Origin: Amycolatopsis dendrobii
GTDB taxonomy: Bacteria > Actinomycetota > Actinomycetes > Mycobacteriales > Pseudonocardiaceae
DNA: 64,000 bases
Direction of reading: 5' to 3'
NCBI RefSeq assembly: GCF_014145675.1
Contig: NZ_JACGZW010000007.1
Location: 248,001 to 312,000, forward strand
In this document: piece after piece, positions 28,457 through 37,459 of the stretch
How the letters are laid out: each line of letters begins with the position of its first letter
Numbering within the stretch: the stretch's first letter is position 1
Notes under the pieces: model-generated
Seen by the model: the letters and a program-made list of their open reading frames with translations, nothing else
What the model was told of the DNA's origin: nothing
Database searches by the model: none
Translations under genes and position numbers: made by a program

Positions 28457-29134
28457 GTGAACCTCGACGCCGCTCAGCCCGCGCACGCCGCGGGAATCGG
28501 CCTGAGCTGGCTGGACACCGCCGGCCCGGTGCTCGTCTGGGTCATCGTGCTGTCGTTCGTGCTCATCGAGTGCGCGCTCATCATCGGGCTGTTCCTGCCG
28601 GGCGATTCCCTGCTGTTCGGCGCGGGCGTGGTGCTCGCGCAGCACGGCTCGGACCTCAACGCGTGGCTGCTTTCCGGAGCCGCACTGGTCACCGCCGTGT
28701 TCGGCAACCAGATCGGCTACTACATCGGCCGCGGCGCGGGCACCACGCTGATCGCCCGGCGCGGCGGGCGGATGCTCAACCGGCACAACCTCGAACGCGC
28801 GCAAGCCTTCCTGGACCGCAAGGGATTTTTCGCGATCGTCGCGGCCAGGTGGATCCCGTGGATCCGCACGCTGGCCCCGCTCATCGCGGGCGCCGCGCGG
28901 ATGGATTCGCGGCGGTTCCTGCTCGCCACCACCGTCGGCGGGCTGCTGTGGGTGCCGACGCTGGTGCTGCTCGGCTACTACGGCGCGGGCCTGCTCGACG
29001 CCATCCCGTGGGTCAAGACCGCCGCACTGTGGGTGAGCATCGCGTTCTTCGTGTTCGGCACCGCGTACGGCGTGCTGCGCTACCGCCAGGAAATGCGGCG
29101 TCCGGTCGACGAACCCGACGACGCGCACGCCTGA
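28457..29134 (+). CDS. DedA-family membrane protein (second copy)
   Basis: Polytopic protein of 225 residues with the DedA signature: FVLIECALIIGLFLPGDSLL near 35, GNQIGYYIGRGAGTTLI near 84, and ARWIPWIRTLAPLIAGAARM near 131 with the conserved Arg/Pro residues. It is distinct in sequence from the DedA at 16289. GTG 28457 is 6 bases downstream of TAGGCT (28445-28450), so the mRNA is likely leaderless. It stands alone after the exporter operon's terminator. Role: membrane phospholipid or isoprenoid-lipid translocation by family knowledge. Confidence 0.88.
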   Translation: MNLDAAQPAHAAGIGLSWLDTAGPVLVWVIVLSFVLIECALIIGLFLPGDSLLFGAGVVLAQHGSDLNAWLLSGAALVTAVFGNQIGYYIGRGAGTTLIARRGGRMLNRHNLERAQAFLDRKGFFAIVAARWIPWIRTLAPLIAGAARMDSRRFLLATTVGGLLWVPTLVLLGYYGAGLLDAIPWVKTAALWVSIAFFVFGTAYGVLRYRQEMRRPVDEPDDAHA

Positions 29135-29138
29135 GTTT

Positions 29139-29549
29139 TCAGGACGGGTCGGACCAGACTTCCAGCTGGATACCGTCCGGATCGCGGAACACGATCACCG
29201 CGGAGCCTTCGAAGGTCTGCGATTCCGTCGCGGGCAGGTAGGAAACGCCGTACTCCCGCAGGCGGTCCTCCCATTCGGCGACCTCGGCGCGGGACGACAC
29301 CGAGAACGCGACATGGTCCAGACCAGTTCGTCTTTCGTCGAACGCGGGTCTCTCGGTGTCGGGATGCTGGACCAGCACGACGGAGAATCCGTCTCCCGCC
29401 GAACGCAGAACTACTTTGCGCACCCCGGTTTCCGGGTCTTCGCGCCGATGGCTTTCCTCGAGGTCGAGCACCCGGACGTACCAGGGAACACTTCGGTCCA
29501 CATCGGTCACGGTGAGCGCCAGATGGTGCACAGACGTGAGCTTGGGCAT
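29139..29549 (-). CDS. VOC-family (glyoxalase/dioxygenase-like) protein
   Basis: Vicinal-oxygen-chelate protein of 136 residues with paired beta-alpha-beta-beta-beta modules: VHHLALTVTDVDRSVPWYVR near 6 gives the first metal His, GLDHVAFSVSSRAEVAEWED near 77 the second His, and FRDPDGIQLEVW near 122 the Glu. ATG 29549 places the domain at the N-terminus; 18 further in-frame codons upstream look unnatural (CASLERGVERTAAK). The reaction is not predictable. It is convergent with dedA, 4 bases apart. Confidence 0.83.
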   Translation of the reverse strand: MPKLTSVHHLALTVTDVDRSVPWYVRVLDLEESHRREDPETGVRKVVLRSAGDGFSVVLVQHPDTERPAFDERRTGLDHVAFSVSSRAEVAEWEDRLREYGVSYLPATESQTFEGSAVIVFRDPDGIQLEVWSDPS

Positions 29550-29681
29550 GACTTTCGCGGCCGTCCTTTCAACCCCTCGTTCCAGACTCGCACACCGGGA
29601 CAACCGCTACGGGCGAGTTGACCGAGTTCCGGGGTCAATCGTGATCTGCCCGTCTCCCGGCGTCTCACTGTCCGAGATGGA

Positions 29682-30425
29682 TCAGCGGCCGCCGCCGACC
29701 TCCAGCACCGCGCCCACCGTGAAGGACGCCTCCGGGGAGAGCAGCCACAGCACGGCCGCGGCGATCTCTTCCGGCTGGCCCGCGCGCCGGAGCGGGATCA
29801 CGGCGCTGAACCGCTCGGGCCGGTCCGGCATCCCCGCGGCGGCGTGCAATCCGGTCTCGACCAGGCCTGGCGACACGGCGTTGACCCGAATCCCCTCGTC
29901 GGCGACTTCCTGAGCGAGACCGAAGCTGAGCGTGTTGACCGCGGCCTTGGACGCCGCGTAGTGCACCCATTCGCCTGCCGACCCGGTCCGCGAGGCCGTG
30001 GAGGACACGTTCACGATCGCTCCGCCGGACCCGCCGTAGCGCGTCGACATCCGCCGCACCGCCTCCCGGCAGCACAGGAAAACGCCAGTGACGTTGATGT
30101 CCAGCACCCGCCGGACGGTCTCGGCGCTCTGCTCGTCGAGCCGGCCGGGGGTGTTGCCGGTGATGCCCGCGTTGTTCACCAAGCCGACAAGCAGCCCCAG
30201 CTCGGCCGCCGCCGAAAAAAGGCCGCTGACCTGCTGTTCGTCAGACACATCGGCACGGTGCGCAAGCGCTTGCGCACCGTGGGACCGCACCCGCTCGGCG
30301 ACCTCCTCGGCCGGTGCCGAGTCGCCGGAGTAGTTCACCACCACGTCGTAACCGCGAGTCGCGGCCAGTTCACAGATCGCCGCGCCGATGCCCCGGCTGC
30401 CGCCGGTGACGACCAAAACCCCCAC
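29682..30425 (-). CDS. SDR-family oxidoreductase (last gene of sugar operon)
   Basis: Classical SDR of 247 residues: VVTGGSRGIGAAICELA at 4-20, NNAGITG near 89, VNVSSTASRTG near 140 with the catalytic Ser, YAASKAAVNTL near 156 with Tyr/Lys, and SPGLVETGLHAAAG near 186. Resembles glucose/sugar-alcohol dehydrogenase-like SDRs. It lies 3 bases after the upstream unknown gene and closes a seven-gene run headed by a sugar ABC importer, suggesting it oxidises or reduces the imported sugar. A 28-base perfect palindrome lies inside its coding sequence (30254-30281). Confidence 0.87.
   Translation of the reverse strand: MGVLVVTGGSRGIGAAICELAATRGYDVVVNYSGDSAPAEEVAERVRSHGAQALAHRADVSDEQQVSGLFSAAAELGLLVGLVNNAGITGNTPGRLDEQSAETVRRVLDINVTGVFLCCREAVRRMSTRYGGSGGAIVNVSSTASRTGSAGEWVHYAASKAAVNTLSFGLAQEVADEGIRVNAVSPGLVETGLHAAAGMPDRPERFSAVIPLRRAGQPEEIAAAVLWLLSPEASFTVGAVLEVGGGR
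30254..30281. promoter_or_regulatory. 28-base perfect palindrome inside the SDR gene
   Basis: The halves CACGGTGCGCAAGC and GCTTGCGCACCGTG meet without spacer. The centre GCAAGC-GCTTGC resembles LacI-family half-sites, including those of the operator at 35371-35394. It encodes ordinary residues (HGAQALAHRA), so the symmetry is not required by the protein. Confidence 0.5.
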
Positions 30426-30428
30426 CGC

Positions 30429-30956
30429 TCACTCCCCGCTTGGCTTGAGCGGCTCGACGAACTGGGCGTCGAGCCAGCGCATCTGCGCCATCCACATCCA
30501 CCACGTCGCGTCGTCCGGGCAGTGCTGCCCGTCCACCGCCTCGCCCCGCAGCCACGCTCCCAGCAGCGCGGTGATCGCCGTGCACACGTCGAGCAGCGCG
30601 CGTCCCCACCACCATTGGTGCGCCGGGGTGTGCAACTCCAGGACGCCGCCATGTTCCGGCAGCACCGACAACGCCCAGTCCAGCCGGGTCCGGACGTCCG
30701 CGAGCACCTGCGGCTCGAGCTGCGGTTCGCTGGTGGTCTCCTGCATCCGCTCCACCAGCAGCGCCAGCCGCGGATCCGCGACCGGTCCCGCGGGCTCGGA
30801 CAACCGCCGGTCGACCAGCGCCCGCAACCCGTTCAGGTGGGTGCGGATGAGCGGGACGTACGGCGGATACAGCACGGCGATCCGGGCTTCGCCGGCCCGG
30901 TCCCAGGTGACCGCGCCGGCGTAGGGATCCGTCGTCGCCGGATCGGAGAACATCAC
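30429..30956 (-). CDS. Conserved-type unknown protein in sugar operon
   Basis: Protein of 175 residues that I do not recognise. It appears soluble and alpha-helical, with no signal peptide, and is rich in Trp and Leu: ARIAVLYPPYVPLIRTHLNG, THLNGLRALVDRR, HTPAHQWWWGRALLDVCTAI and DDATWWMWMAQMRWLDAQFV near the C-terminus. The two Trp clusters suggest a ligand pocket or a partner surface. Spacing of 15 bases to the FrcK-like kinase and 3 bases to the SDR shows it is part of the operon, so a role in handling the imported sugar is the best guess. Confidence 0.75.
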   Translation of the reverse strand: MMFSDPATTDPYAGAVTWDRAGEARIAVLYPPYVPLIRTHLNGLRALVDRRLSEPAGPVADPRLALLVERMQETTSEPQLEPQVLADVRTRLDWALSVLPEHGGVLELHTPAHQWWWGRALLDVCTAITALLGAWLRGEAVDGQHCPDDATWWMWMAQMRWLDAQFVEPLKPSGE

Positions 30957-30971
30957 CTGCGCTGAGCCTGC

Positions 30972-31603
<632 letters not shown>

Positions 31604-31607
<4 letters not shown>

Positions 31608-32476
31608 CGCACTCCCTCTTCTCTGCTCTTCGCCAGTTCCCCGACCGGTCCGGTCCACGAACGCGGACCCACGTGCCGGACCCGTTCCGCTGCCACCGCG
31701 TTCGCGTATCCGATCCAGTCGGCGACCGCGCCTTCCCGGGTCGCGACCGCGTACGCGAGCGCACCGTGCCACACGTCTCCGGCCCCCAGGGTGTCCCGCG
31801 CTTCGACGAGCGGCACGGGGACCTGCCCAGAGTCTTCCGTAGTGCTCCAGGCGACCGGCTCCGGGCCTGCCGTCGTGATCGTCACTGACACTCCGCGTTC
31901 GGCCAAACTCGGTGCGGGAGCACGGAACCGCGCGGAACAGGCTGCCACGTGGACCAGTGGCAGCAACTGGTCCAGTACCGGTTTCCAGCTGCCCGCGTCG
32001 AGGATGACCGGCACTTCGCGGGCGCGGGCTTCCTCGGCGACAGCAAGCGCTAGCTCGGGATGGTGGCCGTCGACGAGGACGGCGTCCACGCGGTCGAAAA
32101 CCGGGGCGAGGTCAGGCAGTTCCAGCGGTTTGTCGGCGGCGGCGTTGCGGGAAACGACGGTGCGTTCGCCGTCGCCGTCCCGCACCACGACCGCGCTGAC
32201 CGGCGGTGCCTGCGTGCGTTCTGGAGCGAGATCGACCAGGTCGACGCCGCAGGCTTCGAGGTCGGCCCGGGCGAGCGCGGCCAGCGGGTGGGTACCGAGG
32301 GCCGTCAGGAGGATCGCTTCGGCTCCGAGCGCCGCGACGGTCACCGCGGCGTTCGTCGCCGGCCCACCGGCCGCGACATCCACCTGCAATGACTGCACTT
32401 TCTCGCTCGGCTCCGGGAATTCCGCGACCCGCTGTACGACATCGACGGTGCACAACCCCGCCAGCAGCACTCGCAC
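31604..32476 (-). CDS. PfkB-family carbohydrate kinase
   Basis: Ribokinase/fructokinase-type kinase of 290 residues. The N-terminal AAGGPATNAAVTVAALGAEA near 35 and the C-terminal DTLGAGDVWHGALAYAVA near 226 (GAGD catalytic Asp and anion hole) are the two PfkB signatures. It likely phosphorylates the sugar brought in by the importer encoded upstream, fructose or a related ketose/pentose; specificity cannot be read. Gap of 1 base to the ATPase gene and a 4-base overlap with the next kinase show co-translation. Confidence 0.88.
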
Positions 32477-32477
32477 G

Positions 32478-33299
32478 TCAGGTCAACCCGGCGTGCGTGG
32501 TGGACGCGACCTCGACGACTTCGCCGTTCTCGTCGAGCTTGAGCGCACCGGTGAGCAGGCCGACCACCTGGTTCATGCTGTGTGTCTTCGGCGTCACCAC
32601 GGCGACGCGCTTGCCGAGCCGGTGCACGTGGATCCGGTCGGCGATTTCGAAGACGTGCGGCATGTTGTGGCTGATCAGCACCACCGGCAGGCCGCGGTCG
32701 CGGATCCGGCCGATCAGTTCCAGCACCTTCGCGGACTCCGCGACGCCCAGCGCGGCCGTCGGCTCGTCCATGATCACCGCTTTGGTGCCGAACGCCGCCG
32801 CGCGCGCCACCGCGACGCCTTGCCGTTGCCCGCCGGACAGCGTTTCCACCAGCTGGGTAATGGATTTGACCTTGATGCCGAGATCGTCCAGGATCCGCTG
32901 CGCCTCGGTGCGCATGGTCGCGGTGTCGAGCTTGCGCAACCCGATGCCGAACGGTCCCTTCAGCCGCTTTTCCCGGCCCAGGAACATGTTCGACGCGATG
33001 TCCAGCGCCGGCGCGACCGCCAGATCCTGGTACACCGTCTCGATTCCGTAGTGCCGCGCGTCCAACGGGGACTTGAAGTGGACCGTCTTGCCGTCCACTT
33101 TGATCTCGCCGGCATCCGGCACCACCGCGCCGGACAACGCCTTGATGAGACTGGACTTTCCGGCCCCGTTGTCGCCGACCACGGCGAGCACTTCGCCGGG
33201 GTAGAGGTCGAAATCGGCGCCGTCGATGGCGGTGACCCGGCCGTAGCGCTTCACCAGGCCGCGTGCGGAAAGAGTCGGCTGCTGCTGCGTAGTAGTCAT
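32478..33299 (-). CDS. Sugar ABC importer ATP-binding protein (FrcA-like)
   Basis: Single-domain ATPase of 273 residues: VVGDNGAGKSS near 40 (Walker A), LSGGQRQGVAVARA near 145 (signature), KAVIMDEPTAALG near 167 (Walker B) and LISHNMPHVFEIAD (His switch). The sequence resembles FrcA of the fructose importer rather than the double-domain RbsA type. The C-terminal 25 residues (KLDENGEVVEVASTTHAGLT) are extra. ATG 33299 overlaps the permease stop. It powers import with the permease and binding protein upstream in the same operon. Confidence 0.9.
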   Translation of the reverse strand: MTTTQQQPTLSARGLVKRYGRVTAIDGADFDLYPGEVLAVVGDNGAGKSSLIKALSGAVVPDAGEIKVDGKTVHFKSPLDARHYGIETVYQDLAVAPALDIASNMFLGREKRLKGPFGIGLRKLDTATMRTEAQRILDDLGIKVKSITQLVETLSGGQRQGVAVARAAAFGTKAVIMDEPTAALGVAESAKVLELIGRIRDRGLPVVLISHNMPHVFEIADRIHVHRLGKRVAVVTPKTHSMNQVVGLLTGALKLDENGEVVEVASTTHAGLT

Positions 33300-34285
33300 G
33301 ACTGCTGCTGCCTCCGTGCGATCCGGTCCACGACCACCGCGGCGATCAGCAACGCGCCGGTCGCCAGGTCCTGGTAGTTGCCGTCCACGCCCATCTGCGT
33401 CAGTCCCGACCGCAGCACCGCGACGACCAGCGCGCCGAACAGCGTGCCCAGCACCGAACCGCGTCCGCCGAACAGGCTCGTGCCGCCCAGCACCACCGCG
33501 GTGATCGAGTCGAGGTTGCCGAGCTGGAACTGGTTCGGGTCGGCGTTCGGCGTGCGGCCGAGCGCCTGCCACGCGGCGATGCCGAAGCACAGACCGGCGA
33601 CCAGGTAGACCGACAGCACGGTGCGGTTGACCTTGATCCCGGACAGCCGCGCGGATTCCGGCGCGTTGCCGACGGCGTAAACGTGCTTGCCCCAAGCGGT
33701 TTTCGTGAGCGCGTACCAAACGGCGAGGAACATGAGCAGTGCGAGCGTCATGCCGTAGGTGATCGGGATGCCGCCGAAGAGGTACCGCTTCGTGCCGAGC
33801 CAGGTGAGCAGCCCGTCGGACACCGGAACCGCCTGGCCGCCCGCGATCAGCTTCGCCACCGCGGTCAGGCCGGTGAACGTGCCGAGCGTGATGATGAAGG
33901 CGGGCAACTTGATCCGCGTCGCCAGGGTGCCGATGAACAGGCCGACGAGGACGGTGAGCACGACGCCGGCCAGCAGCGCGAAGAAGACGTTCGTCACTGC
34001 CGCCAGTTTCGCCATCACCAGCGTCGCCACGACCATCGACGACGCGTTGGACAGGTCGATGCCCGCGATCAGGATGATCAGCGTCTGGCCGAGCGCGAGC
34101 GTGCCGACCACCAGCGATTGCTGGACCACTGTGGACAGATTGTCCAGGTCGAAAAACGTGTCCGTGGCGAAGGAAAACACCACGACCGCCACGACCAGCG
34201 CCAGCGCGGGACCGACCGCCGGCGCGCGGAGGAAGAACTCGCCGAGCGTTTCGCGCTCGCGGTTGGTGACCGTCGCGCTCGTCAT
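33296..34285 (-). CDS. Sugar ABC importer permease (BPD_transp_2, FrcC-like)
   Basis: Membrane permease of 329 residues of the RbsC/FrcC family, with about 8-10 helices (for example VGPALALVVAVVVFSFATDT, LVVGTLALGQTLIILIAGID). The RbsC-type signature LAGIDLSNASSMV and the coupling region VYAVGNAPESARLSGIKVNR near 210 are clear, as is GTSLFGGRGSVLGTLFGALV near 275. It overlaps both neighbours by 4 bases. It forms the channel of the importer, probably as a homodimer. Confidence 0.92.
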   Translation of the reverse strand: MTSATVTNRERETLGEFFLRAPAVGPALALVVAVVVFSFATDTFFDLDNLSTVVQQSLVVGTLALGQTLIILIAGIDLSNASSMVVATLVMAKLAAVTNVFFALLAGVVLTVLVGLFIGTLATRIKLPAFIITLGTFTGLTAVAKLIAGGQAVPVSDGLLTWLGTKRYLFGGIPITYGMTLALLMFLAVWYALTKTAWGKHVYAVGNAPESARLSGIKVNRTVLSVYLVAGLCFGIAAWQALGRTPNADPNQFQLGNLDSITAVVLGGTSLFGGRGSVLGTLFGALVVAVLRSGLTQMGVDGNYQDLATGALLIAAVVVDRIARRQQQS

Positions 34286-35301
34286 TTCCCGCCTCCCCAG
34301 CAGTTCTGCAGACCCCAGGCGGTGTCCTTGCTCGGCACACCCGGCATCGGGTGGTCGGTGATCGCGGTCGAGCCGGTGTTGACGAACCCGCTCGGCTTCT
34401 TCCCGGTCTTCGCGTACTCGACCGCCGCGAGCACGCCCTGTTCGGCCATCTTCCGCGGGAACTGCATCACGGTGACGGCGAACTGGCCGTTCTTGACGTT
34501 CTGCACGCCCTCGCAGCCGCCGTCGATGGAGCCGACGGTGAGCTGAGCGTTGAGCCCGCGAGCCTTCAGCGCCGCGTACGCGCCGCGGCCCATCGGCTCG
34601 TTCATCGTGTACACGGCGTTGAGGTCGGTGGTGCGCTGGAGGAGGTTCTCCATGCCCTGCTGGGCGAGGCTCTGGTCGCCGTTGGCGTTGGTGTGGCCCT
34701 TGATCTCCGGCGCGCCGTCCTTGAGCCCGATGCCCTTGAGGAAGCCGCCGTGCCGCTGGGTGTCGACCGAACTGCCCGCGGTGCCGTCGACCATCAGAAG
34801 CTTCGGGTCCGCACCCTTGAGCGCCGCCTTGACGTACGCGCCCTGCTGCTCGCCCGCCGCGAAATTGTCGGTGGCGAAGGTGGCGTCGACCGCGTCCGGC
34901 GGTTCGGTGGCGGTGTCGAGGGCGATCACCAGAATGCCTGCGTCGCGGGCGTCCTTGATGGCCTTGAGCACGCCGGTCGACGAGCTCGGCGTGATCAGGA
35001 TGGTGTTGACGCCCTGCTGCATCAGGTTCTCGATGGCACGCACCTGACCGTCGTTGTCGCCGTCGAACTGGCCGGCGAGCGCGCTGAAGTCAGCGCCGTT
35101 GGCCTTGGCCGCGGCGGACGCGGCGTTGCGCAGTTCGACGAAGTACGGGTTGGTGTCGGTCTTCGTGACGAGGCCGACCTTGGCCTTGCCGCTGCCGCCG
35201 GTTTTGGAGCTGCCGCCCCAGTGGCGTTCGACGGTGCACCCGGCGGTGGAGACCGCGACAGCGGCCGCCAAGGCGAGTGCGGTGAGACTCCGGTGTCTCA
35301 T
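34282..35301 (-). CDS. Sugar-binding lipoprotein of ABC importer (FrcB-like)
   Basis: Periplasmic-binding-protein-like lipoprotein of 339 residues. The signal ends in a lipobox VSTAGC at residues 17-22, so Cys22 is lipidated and the protein faces outward. The mature fold is the ribose/fructose-binding type: NPYFVELRNAASAAAKANGA, GQVRAIENLMQQGVNTILIT, DATFATDNFAAGEQQGAYVK and TVGSIDGGCEGVQNVKNG. The closest remembered match is FrcB. It is the first gene of the operon, divergent from a LacI regulator across a perfect 24-base palindrome. Confidence 0.92.
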   Translation of the reverse strand: MRHRSLTALALAAAVAVSTAGCTVERHWGGSSKTGGSGKAKVGLVTKTDTNPYFVELRNAASAAAKANGADFSALAGQFDGDNDGQVRAIENLMQQGVNTILITPSSSTGVLKAIKDARDAGILVIALDTATEPPDAVDATFATDNFAAGEQQGAYVKAALKGADPKLLMVDGTAGSSVDTQRHGGFLKGIGLKDGAPEIKGHTNANGDQSLAQQGMENLLQRTTDLNAVYTMNEPMGRGAYAALKARGLNAQLTVGSIDGGCEGVQNVKNGQFAVTVMQFPRKMAEQGVLAAVEYAKTGKKPSGFVNTGSTAITDHPMPGVPSKDTAWGLQNCWGGGK

Positions 35302-35370
35302 GGAGATGCCCTCCGAATCGAGGTGCGAGCTTGCCGATGGACGGGAAGGTAGACAGACTCTGTGCTAGAC

Positions 35371-35394
35371 GCAAGCGTTTGCGCAAACGCTTGC
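35371..35394. promoter_or_regulatory. LacI-type operator of the sugar operon
   Basis: A perfect 24-base palindrome with halves GCAAGCGTTTGC and GCAAACGCTTGC. It contains the central CpG and GCAAnCG half-sites of LacI-family operators and lies 70 bases from the importer start and 39 from the lacI start. It is very likely bound by the adjacent LacI protein. Confidence 0.88.
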
Positions 35395-35432
35395 CAACGC
35401 TCCTGGTTTCGCTCTCCCGATGAAGGACAGAC

Positions 35433-36455
35433 ATGCCGCGACCTCGCTCGACCCGCCCGACCCAGCGCGACATCGCCGAAATGGCGGGAGTGTCGATCAC
35501 GACGGTCTCGCACGTCGTCAACGGCACGCGGGCGGTGGCTGAGGAGACGAAAGCCGCGGTGCTGCGGGCGATCGAGACCACCGGGTACACCGGCGACGCG
35601 ATCGCACGCTCACTGGTCACCGGGGGTACGCGCTCCATCGGGATGGCGATCTCGCTGGTCGCGAACCCGTACTTCGCGGCGCTGATGCACGCGATCGAGC
35701 GAGAGGCGTCGGCGAACGGATACACCGTGCTGCTCGCGGACACGCACGACACCGCGGGCACCGAACGGGACGTGGTGCGCGCGCTGCGGTCGCGCCGGGT
35801 CGACGGCCTGCTGATCACACCCGCTCCCGGCGACGGGTCGGTGCTGGGCGAACTGGTGTCGCTGGACGTGCCGACCGTGCTGATGGACCGGCTCACCACC
35901 CGGACCGACATCGACCAGGTCGGCGCCGAGAACATCCAGGCGACCTCGGCGCTGACCGCGCATCTGGCGTCGCTGGGCCATCGCCGGATCGGCATGATCT
36001 CCGGCGCGCCCGGGCTCACGACGAGCGACGAACGCGTGCTGGGCTACCGGCTCGGACTCGGCCGGTCGGGCTTGAGCTGGTCGCCGGATCTGGTGGCGTG
36101 CGGACAGTCCTCACGCGACGGTGGCGGCTTGGCGCTGAGCACGCTGCTGGCGCTGCCGGATCCGCCGACCGCGCTGGTGGTGGCGAACGACAGCATGATG
36201 GTCGGCGTGCTGCACGAGGCGCGGCGGCGGGGTTTGCGGATCGGCCAGGACCTGCCGGTGGTGGTGTACGACGACGTCGAATGGGCCGATCTCGTGGACC
36301 CGCCGCTGACGACCATGGCCCAGCCGATCGACGAAATCGGCCGCCGGGCGGTGCAACTGCTGCTCGCTCGACTGGCGGATCCCGGACGGCCCGCCGAGAC
36401 TGTGCGGTTGCCGCCGACCTTGCGGCACCGGGCTTCGTGCGGGTGCGCGTCCTGA
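35433..36455 (+). CDS. LacI-family transcriptional regulator
   Basis: Regulator of 340 residues. The HTH at 10-32 (TQRDIAEMAGVSITTVSHVV) is followed by the hinge (NGTRAVAEETKAAVLRAIET) and a sugar-binding domain at 65-335 with SIGMAISLVANPYFAALMHA and PPLTTMAQPIDEIGRRAVQL. SCGC-type ending (RASCGCAS). GAAGGA precedes ATG 35433. Divergent placement and the 24-base palindrome argue that it represses the sugar operon until the imported sugar binds. The next gene is a shortened copy of its ligand-binding part. Confidence 0.92.
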   Translation: MPRPRSTRPTQRDIAEMAGVSITTVSHVVNGTRAVAEETKAAVLRAIETTGYTGDAIARSLVTGGTRSIGMAISLVANPYFAALMHAIEREASANGYTVLLADTHDTAGTERDVVRALRSRRVDGLLITPAPGDGSVLGELVSLDVPTVLMDRLTTRTDIDQVGAENIQATSALTAHLASLGHRRIGMISGAPGLTTSDERVLGYRLGLGRSGLSWSPDLVACGQSSRDGGGLALSTLLALPDPPTALVVANDSMMVGVLHEARRRGLRIGQDLPVVVYDDVEWADLVDPPLTTMAQPIDEIGRRAVQLLLARLADPGRPAETVRLPPTLRHRASCGCAS

Positions 36456-36589
36456 CTGCCCCGCGTAACCAGGCACGCAGCCGTTCACTCACCTCAGTGA
36501 TTCTCGGGACCCGATCGTCTCGGACCCTCTCTTGTGCGGCACGACAGTGGCTACTGTTGGGTAGGTAACGACGACGAGGGCCATGAGAA

Positions 36590-37456
36590 ATGACCGTTCT
36601 GGCGCCGGAGGTCTCCCACTGGGACCTGCCGGTCACCCATCGGTTCGGGGTGGCATTGGGGAGGCACGCCAGCCCGTACCACGACCAGCTGCTGCGTGCC
36701 ATCCGCGGCGCTGCCGCGCGGGCGGGCTGCGACCTGCTGCTGGCCGACACCAGCGACTGCCCGCGCGAGGAAGCCGAAGTGCTGCGCGCACTTCAGGCGG
36801 ATCACGTCGATGGCGTCCTTCTGGTGCCCGCTCCCGGTGACGAGGCTGTCGTGAACGGACTCGTGCGCACTGGGGTGCCCACGGTCCTGGTCGACCGGAT
36901 CGCCGGCCGCAACGACGTCGACCAGGTCGGTTCGGAGAACTTCCAGGCCATGTCCGCGCTGGTCGAACATCTGGCCTCGCGACGGCACCGGCGGATCGCG
37001 CTGATCACCGGCACCGAGGGCACCACGGTGAGCGAAGAACGCGCCCTGGGATACCGCCTTGGCCTTGGCCGCGCCGGGCTGCGATACCACCCGGAACTGG
37101 TGGCGTCCGGCCAGTCCACCGCAGGCGGCGCGGCGCGCGCTGCCGCCAAACTCCTGGACGGCTGGCCTTCGCCGACCGCCCTGGTGGTCGCTGGCGAGGC
37201 GATGCTGATCGGCGTGCAGTGGGAAGCACACCGCCGCGGCATCCGGATCGGATCGGAACTGGCGGTCGTCGGTTACGGCGACATGGACTGGGCGCGCACG
37301 GTTTCGCCTGGCGTGACGACGATGGCGCAGCCTATCTCGGAAATCGGCCGCCGGGCGGTGCAGTTGCTGCTGGCGCGCTGCCGCGAGCCGGAGCGCCGGC
37401 CGGAGTCCGTCCGCCTCGCGCCGCGGTTCCTGCACCGCGCTTCGTGCGGCTGCTGA
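36590..37456 (+). CDS. LacI-like sugar-binding protein lacking the HTH domain
   Basis: Protein of 288 residues homologous to residues 60-340 of the preceding LacI regulator: HRFGVALGRHASPYHDQLLR replaces SIGMAISLVANPYFAALMHA, and DVDQVGSENFQAMSALVEHL, VSEERALGYRLGLGRAGL and TTMAQPISEIGRRAVQLLLA align closely. No HTH or hinge is encoded, and none is visible in the 134 bases upstream in any frame. There is no signal peptide, so it is cytosolic. GAGGG precedes the start. It may modulate the true LacI by forming mixed dimers or binding sugar, or be decaying; which is unknown. Confidence 0.85.
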   Translation: MTVLAPEVSHWDLPVTHRFGVALGRHASPYHDQLLRAIRGAAARAGCDLLLADTSDCPREEAEVLRALQADHVDGVLLVPAPGDEAVVNGLVRTGVPTVLVDRIAGRNDVDQVGSENFQAMSALVEHLASRRHRRIALITGTEGTTVSEERALGYRLGLGRAGLRYHPELVASGQSTAGGAARAAAKLLDGWPSPTALVVAGEAMLIGVQWEAHRRGIRIGSELAVVGYGDMDWARTVSPGVTTMAQPISEIGRRAVQLLLARCREPERRPESVRLAPRFLHRASCGC

Positions 37457-37459
37457 GTT

